Shown: positions 59,960 to 64,000 of the stretch, one piece after another
How the letters are laid out: each line of letters opens with the position of its first letter
How positions within the stretch are numbered: position 1 is the stretch's first letter
Assembly: GCA_003216375.1 (NCBI GenBank)
Contig: QCIZ01000007.1
Coordinates: 24,065-88,064, forward strand
Length of the DNA: 64,000 bases
DNA from: Prochlorococcus sp. AG-402-O21
GTDB lineage: Bacteria > Cyanobacteriota > Cyanobacteriia > PCC-6307 > Cyanobiaceae
Direction: 5' to 3'
Translations under genes and position numbers: made by a program
Notes under the pieces: generated by a model
Told to the model about the DNA's origin: nothing
Database searches by the model: none
Seen by the model: only the letters and a program-made list of their open reading frames with translations

Positions 59960-60493
59960 ATGAGCAACAACCTTTTCTATAAAGCTTTAGCGGCTGTAAG
60001 TACTGCTGCAATTGTTGCTATCGCTGGAATTCAGGTAATAACAGCACTAAAGAAAGGTAATAACGCTGAAGATCAATTAGCTAAAACAATGGTTGAACTT
60101 AAGAAGTCAAGAAAGGATGCTTTGGCTGAGGTGAAATCATTTAGATCCGATGTGTTGAGAGAGTTGAAAGAAGATAGAAAAGATTCTCTAGTTGAGCTTA
60201 AATCCGCCAAAAAAGAAGCACTACAATCAATCAGATCTTCTGCAGGAAGCAAGACAGGAAGAGTATGGTTAATACTTACATTTATTGATCCACCTGCATG
60301 GAACGAGGCTAAGTCAGCAGGGATAGAAAAGGTTCCCATGTCATCGATGGATGAATGTCTGAAAGCTGCTAAAAAATTTAGTAACTATAAGGTTGCAAAA
60401 GGAAGTAGAGAGAAATTTAGAACTGCTTGTATGAGTGGGGATGACGTTCGATTTGTGGTTCGAGATAAAGCTGAAATTAAAGAAGAAAATTAA
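59960..60493 (+). CDS. Membrane-anchored coiled-coil protein
   Basis: 177 residues: N-terminal helix (ALAAVSTAAIVAIAGIQVI), coiled coil of about 60 residues with RKDALAEVK/RKDSLVELK repeats, and a C-terminal domain with CLKAAKKFSNYKV. Its last base overlaps the next ATG. Periplasmic scaffold or sensor by form only. Confidence 0.6.
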   Translation: MSNNLFYKALAAVSTAAIVAIAGIQVITALKKGNNAEDQLAKTMVELKKSRKDALAEVKSFRSDVLRELKEDRKDSLVELKSAKKEALQSIRSSAGSKTGRVWLILTFIDPPAWNEAKSAGIEKVPMSSMDECLKAAKKFSNYKVAKGSREKFRTACMSGDDVRFVVRDKAEIKEEN

Positions 60494-61413
60494 TGAAACG
60501 TCTACCACTTGCACCATTAATATTTGTTCTCACGTCATGTACACAACCTGAGATAGATCAGAAGATTCATCAGATGTGCTTAAGCGCAACTGATTACAAA
60601 GGATGTGTTGAATCTCAAAAAGGTAGCTTTAAAAAGAACTTTTTTAAGAAAACAACAAGCAGAAAAATAAACAAAAAAGAATTACACAAGAGATGCGTAT
60701 TGGGGAATGAAAGTGGAATTAAAAATGAACTTATTGGTGTAATAGAAATGGTTGAGGACTGTAAGGAAAACCTTGCTCAGATAGGACCATCTGCTCTCGA
60801 AATAAGCGAGTACGATCACATTCGTTGTGATCAAGGGATTGATCTTGCTTCTTATCTAATTTGTGTAACGGAGGAAAGTGATTGGAGACCCCCTGCAGAA
60901 TTTGAAAATGTAATGAAACTAGCAGCAAAAGAAAATTGTGAAGATAAGGGGAATGAGTTTACTTTTAATAGCTCAACTGGATCCTGCTATTTTGATTACT
61001 CCAAGATGCCTAGAAGACTTGATACTTTTGAACATAAAGGGAAAACATACACAGCAAGTAGACCATGTGGAGAGGGAAGGTGGATGCAATGGATGACTTA
61101 TCCGAGTTTCTTTGGCATAGGTGGAAGAGTTGAAGAACTTGGTTGCATGAATAGACGTGAGCACGAGGAATATATGCGAAATTACAGAATGGGAATTGAT
61201 AGTCGCCCAGTCATCATCAATAACCCAGCTCCAACGCCTCAACCAATCAGAAGTGCACCCCTTCAATTCGATTACAACCCTCCTACTACAAATTATTCCT
61301 CGCCATTTGCACCTAAACAACCAAGTCAGATTCGTCTCTATAACAATAATTCCCCTGGTGGAGTCCAAAATTGTAGTCGCTTTGGGAATACCAATAGCTT
61401 TAACTGTTATTGA
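60493..61413 (+). CDS. Cys-rich lipoprotein-like protein
   Basis: 306 residues. Lipobox FVLTSC near residue 16. KIHQMCLSATDYKGCVESQK is repeated in the next gene as KVHKMCLQAKDYMGCVKAQT. At least ten cysteines and a Pro/Asn-rich C-terminal third. Outer-surface or periplasmic. One-base overlap with the previous gene. Confidence 0.6.
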   Translation: MKRLPLAPLIFVLTSCTQPEIDQKIHQMCLSATDYKGCVESQKGSFKKNFFKKTTSRKINKKELHKRCVLGNESGIKNELIGVIEMVEDCKENLAQIGPSALEISEYDHIRCDQGIDLASYLICVTEESDWRPPAEFENVMKLAAKENCEDKGNEFTFNSSTGSCYFDYSKMPRRLDTFEHKGKTYTASRPCGEGRWMQWMTYPSFFGIGGRVEELGCMNRREHEEYMRNYRMGIDSRPVIINNPAPTPQPIRSAPLQFDYNPPTTNYSSPFAPKQPSQIRLYNNNSPGGVQNCSRFGNTNSFNCY

Positions 61414-61417
61414 TTAA

Positions 61418-61978
61418 ATGAAACGCTTCTTACTACTTGTCCTAACTACTGGGCTGTTATCTCCTGTAGCTAGCAAGGCAGAAGTGGATTCAAAAGTCCA
61501 CAAGATGTGTCTGCAAGCAAAGGATTATATGGGTTGCGTAAAAGCTCAAACAACTAATTCAAAAAATATTCCAAGTCTTAGAGTTATTCAAGGAAAGACT
61601 GAATTAACTGGAAATAGTTGTCCAAAAGAATATGCTTATTCAGGAGCGGGATACTGCAACCGAGTTATTTGTGGGGTAAGACGATTGTGGACTCATCATC
61701 CTGATTTAAGAGATAAAGGATGGCAACGCTGCTATTTATCAGGACTTCTTGATTGGTCTGCTGACAGTGTTAAAGCAGTTGTAGATCCTAAATGTCCAGA
61801 CCGTGAGCCAATTATTGGGACAAACTCATCATGTGTCACTCAGGCTGATTTAGATAAAATACAAGTATCAAAGACAAAGAAGAAACCTCTTGCATGCAGA
61901 AACGGTACATGGAGTCCTAACCATCCTCAATGCAAAGAATCTGAATCAACAATTACATCACCTATGGATATAGATTAA
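61418..61978 (+). CDS. Exported Cys-rich protein
   Basis: 186 residues: signal peptide (RFLLLVLTTGLLSPVASKAE), the MCLQAKDYMGC motif shared with the gene before, then NSCPKEYAYSGAGYCNRVIC and further Cys pairs. Three bases before the next gene, so in one operon. Function unknown. Confidence 0.6.
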   Translation: MKRFLLLVLTTGLLSPVASKAEVDSKVHKMCLQAKDYMGCVKAQTTNSKNIPSLRVIQGKTELTGNSCPKEYAYSGAGYCNRVICGVRRLWTHHPDLRDKGWQRCYLSGLLDWSADSVKAVVDPKCPDREPIIGTNSSCVTQADLDKIQVSKTKKKPLACRNGTWSPNHPQCKESESTITSPMDID

Positions 61979-61981
61979 AAG

Positions 61982-62167
61982 ATGAACCGCTTACGGCTAA
62001 ATCCATTTAAAAGACTATCTAGAGGTAGACGTCTCAATATCAAACGTGTCATCTTCTTTCCACTAATCGTCTATGCAGCCTATTTATTCCTAGATAGTTT
62101 TATGCCTTTGTTTATGGCTGGGTTTGTAATTTGGTTGTTGTATAACTGGACTGGGAAGAGGAGATAG
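61982..62167 (+). CDS. Basic small membrane protein, SRGRRLNIKRV family
   Basis: 61 residues, about two thirds identical to the protein at 32861. Arg-rich N-terminus, two helices, NWTGKRR end. Two bases before the HNH gene. Confidence 0.65.
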   Translation: MNRLRLNPFKRLSRGRRLNIKRVIFFPLIVYAAYLFLDSFMPLFMAGFVIWLLYNWTGKRR

Positions 62168-62169
62168 AA

Positions 62170-63636
62170 ATGCCTGGTAATCGACATTCTCAAGCTGTAA
62201 GAGATAAGGCATTTGAATTACATGCTCAAGGTCTTTCTGCTCGTGCAATATCTAAGAAAATTGGGAATGTTTCAGATGCTACGGTACATAGATGGCTAAA
62301 AGGGATTACTCCACCAATTGATGAAGGTGGAACAATTGATAACCTTAAGGATCAAGTTTTTACGAAACTAACTGTTAAAAAACTTGGAATTAAACCAAAG
62401 GAAGTTCAAGGAACAGGAGCTTGGTGGTGGTGTGAATGCTCTTGTAAAAAAATGTGTGTTTTAGTTTCAGCAATGGGATTAAAGCAAAGTTTCAACAAGA
62501 GCTGTGGATGTATAAAAGAGAATGGAGAAGTAATTAGAAAGCCTCGAAAAAGAAATAGATATGATGCAGACACTTTAAATCAAGCTCTTAAATTACGTAT
62601 ACAAGGAAATAGTTTTGCTCAGATAGCAAAGAAGCTCAAAATTTCAAATAAACAAACTGTAAGGGGGTGGTTTATCACTGGAAGTAATAAATTAAAAGAA
62701 AGATATAAAAAAATAGATAGAACCAATCAAACAATAGGACTACTTCATATAGATAAAATTATTCAATGGATAGATCTTCCAGATGAATGGAAAAAGAGGT
62801 TTGATTCAAACAGACTAAAGAAACGTTCAGATCGTAAAAACTCTATTCGTACTGATCAAGATATTTATGAATGTACATGCATTTCATGCAATAGAAAGAG
62901 ATATAATACTTGGAATGGATTAGAGCAGCTAAAAAACAAGCTTAAAACAGGACAAGTATTTAGAGGTTGTTGGTGGTGTGATCTTGGTGAGGGTACAATT
63001 AACTATCTAGAAGAGCCATACAACGGGAAAGTGTCTGCATGGAAAATCATTAAATGGAGGAAAGTAGAGAACACAATGTCTTCAGTGAAGTCCGAAACGC
63101 TTGTGGAGTGGTTCTGCAAATGTACTCTTTGCAATAAAAATGAACGCTGGATTAGAGCTTCTCATTTAAGTTCAATAGTCAGAGGTGTGAATATAAATAA
63201 AACAGGGGTAATGGGATGCGGATGCAATACTGATCCCTACAAGGAAGATCGAGAGAAGTATGGCAGTTTTGCTGTGAAATATTTTCATGAAAAGAAATCT
63301 GATGCAGCAGAACAAGGGATACCTTTTAACTTGGATCCGTCAGATTTTGCAAATATTCCTAAAACGTGTCCTGTACTAGGTATTCCATTGGTTCCTAGAG
63401 ATAAAAATACGTCAGGCCACCCAAAAGATAATTCACCCTCTTTAGATAAATTTTATCCAGAATTAGGTTACGTAAAAGGAAATGTTCACTTTGTTAGTTA
63501 CCGTGCTAACCGTTTTAAAAGTGATGGCACACCGGAAGAATGGGAAAAGATAGCTGCATGGTGCAAAAAAGAGGATATAAGAAAGAGACTGGAGGGTAGA
63601 CATCCAGATCAGCAAAAGAAAAATACTTCAACCTAA
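62170..63636 (+). CDS. HNH-type endonuclease with HTH and zinc-ribbon repeats
   Basis: 488 residues. N-terminal HTH (GLSARAISKKIGNVSDATVH) with a second HTH-like unit near 140 (SFAQIAKKLKISNKQTV). Three Cys-rich units: CECSCKKMC...CGC, CTCISCNRK...CWWC, CKCTLCNKN...CGC. C-terminal nuclease module CPVLGIPL, SLDKFYPELGYVKGNV and SYRANRFKSDGT, as in phage HNH/endonuclease VII-like homing enzymes. Its 3' end is repeated in inverse orientation at the window edge. Confidence 0.8.
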   Translation: MPGNRHSQAVRDKAFELHAQGLSARAISKKIGNVSDATVHRWLKGITPPIDEGGTIDNLKDQVFTKLTVKKLGIKPKEVQGTGAWWWCECSCKKMCVLVSAMGLKQSFNKSCGCIKENGEVIRKPRKRNRYDADTLNQALKLRIQGNSFAQIAKKLKISNKQTVRGWFITGSNKLKERYKKIDRTNQTIGLLHIDKIIQWIDLPDEWKKRFDSNRLKKRSDRKNSIRTDQDIYECTCISCNRKRYNTWNGLEQLKNKLKTGQVFRGCWWCDLGEGTINYLEEPYNGKVSAWKIIKWRKVENTMSSVKSETLVEWFCKCTLCNKNERWIRASHLSSIVRGVNINKTGVMGCGCNTDPYKEDREKYGSFAVKYFHEKKSDAAEQGIPFNLDPSDFANIPKTCPVLGIPLVPRDKNTSGHPKDNSPSLDKFYPELGYVKGNVHFVSYRANRFKSDGTPEEWEKIAAWCKKEDIRKRLEGRHPDQQKKNTST

Positions 63637-63655
63637 TCAAAGACAATCAAGCTAA
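63569..63655 (+). repeat. Inverted repeat, left arm
   Basis: 87 bases covering the last 22 codons of the HNH gene and 19 bases after it. Matches the reverse complement of 63914-64000 with four mismatches. Confidence 0.85.
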
Positions 63656-63813
63656 ATATTAATTCCGTACTGTCCTGCTATACCTTCTAAATCATCCATA
63701 GAAAGATCATAGAAATAACTGCGAATACATTGAAAAGCATGAAAGCTTTCTAGCTTTCCTTTCCCTTTATAGATCTCTCTGGCGATCTTGAGAGCAAGCT
63801 GGTCTTTAGTCAT
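63652..63813 (-). CDS. 53-residue helical protein
   Basis: LALKIAREIYKGKGKLESFH and DLSMDDLEGIAGQYGINI. ATG at 63813 follows the stop of the Cys-rich gene fragment by four bases. Function unknown. Confidence 0.5.
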   Translation of the reverse strand: MTKDQLALKIAREIYKGKGKLESFHAFQCIRSYFYDLSMDDLEGIAGQYGINI

Positions 63814-63817
63814 TTGA

Positions 63818-63915
63818 TCAAGCCGCCTCTGGACACCATCCAATCTTTCTCTCGAGTCGCTGCATCCAACACTGACATTTTGAAGTCAGATGTTCTCCAT
63901 GAGGAATAAGACGTT
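63818..63915 (-). pseudogene. C-terminal fragment of the SOS-box Cys-rich gene (frame B)
   Basis: RLIPHGEHLTSKCQCWMQRL, then ERKIGWCPEAA and a stop. About 93% identical to the end of the gene at 33700. The N-terminal part is replaced by the inverted copy of the HNH gene end. Confidence 0.8.
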
Positions 63916-64000
63916 AGCTTGATTGTCTTTGAATAGGTTGAAGTATTTTTCTTATGCTGCTCTGGATGTCTACCCTCCAGACTCTTTCTTATATCCTCTT
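63914..64000 (-). repeat. Inverted repeat, right arm; 3' part of a second HNH gene
   Basis: On the minus strand it reads EDIRKSLEGRHPEQHKKNTS as in the HNH gene, but TAA is TAT, so the frame runs on through the Cys-rich gene fragment and stops at the TGA 63803-63805. The arm continues past the window edge. Confidence 0.8.

Noticed and set aside
60073..60339. 88-codon minus-strand frame
   Set aside because: Antisense shadow of the coiled-coil gene at 59960.
60973..61368. 131-codon minus-strand frame
   Set aside because: Antisense shadow of the Cys-rich lipoprotein gene, with no recognisable domain.

Overview
The window looks like a hypervariable genomic island of a low-GC marine picocyanobacterium, most likely Prochlorococcus of a low-light clade. 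The evidence is the AT-rich base composition, a run of four high-light-inducible (hli) genes ending in TGQIIPG-like tails, Psb28, a PAP/fibrillin protein, a GH57 enzyme, DUF4278 and DUF1499 proteins, and dozens of very small membrane or coiled-coil proteins of the kind picocyanobacterial islands collect. Family names come from my own reading of the translations. No database search was run.

Layout. 0-0.64 kb: a partial SOS-box gene and a putative small RNA. 0.9-2.5 kb: a PD-(D/E)XK nuclease and an SRAP/YedK protein. 2.5-11 kb: mostly small proteins, with an AEC permease, a rhomboid and a histone-H1-like protein. 11-17 kb: core-like metabolic genes (PAP/fibrillin, carotenoid-type FAD oxidoreductase, CIA30 protein broken by a TGA, GH57). 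17-25 kb: small genes, a nitroreductase, purT. 25-28 kb: hli cluster with a divergent operon of tiny proteins. 28.3 kb: a GC-rich peptide deformylase. 30-40 kb: two copies of a structured RNA-like element, small-protein operons, an RluF-like pseudouridine synthase, a second SOS-box gene, a PPC-glutaredoxin fusion, and hupE behind a cobalamin riboswitch. 40.3-57.8 kb: a segment bounded by two same-direction tRNA-Pro 3' fragments, carrying Nif11-type peptides, Psb28 and a complete TonB-dependent iron/siderophore (or heme) uptake system. 57.7-64 kb: a tyrosine integrase beside the tRNA fragment, small secreted proteins, and an HNH endonuclease whose 3' end is repeated in inverse orientation at the window edge.

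How the parts fit. The tRNA-Pro fragments, intact integrase, broken integrase and short NAD+-ligase-like gene resemble the tRNA-targeting integrative elements (tycheposons) described from Prochlorococcus. The uptake genes are organised as cargo: outer-membrane receptor, TonB/ExbB/ExbD, lipoprotein binding protein, FecCD permease and ATPase. A block from about 32.0-34.1 kb shares a cupin, a basic one-helix membrane protein and a Cys-rich SOS-gene fragment with 59.5-63.9 kb, which shows duplication between island segments.

Repeated regulatory sequence is the least explained part. It includes two LexA-type boxes before paralogous genes with overlapping frames, an 18-base box upstream of four small-gene or RNA loci, an ACTTCGAC leader element close to five start codons, two copies of a terminator-linked RNA candidate, and five decaying copies of a helix-turn-helix reading frame.
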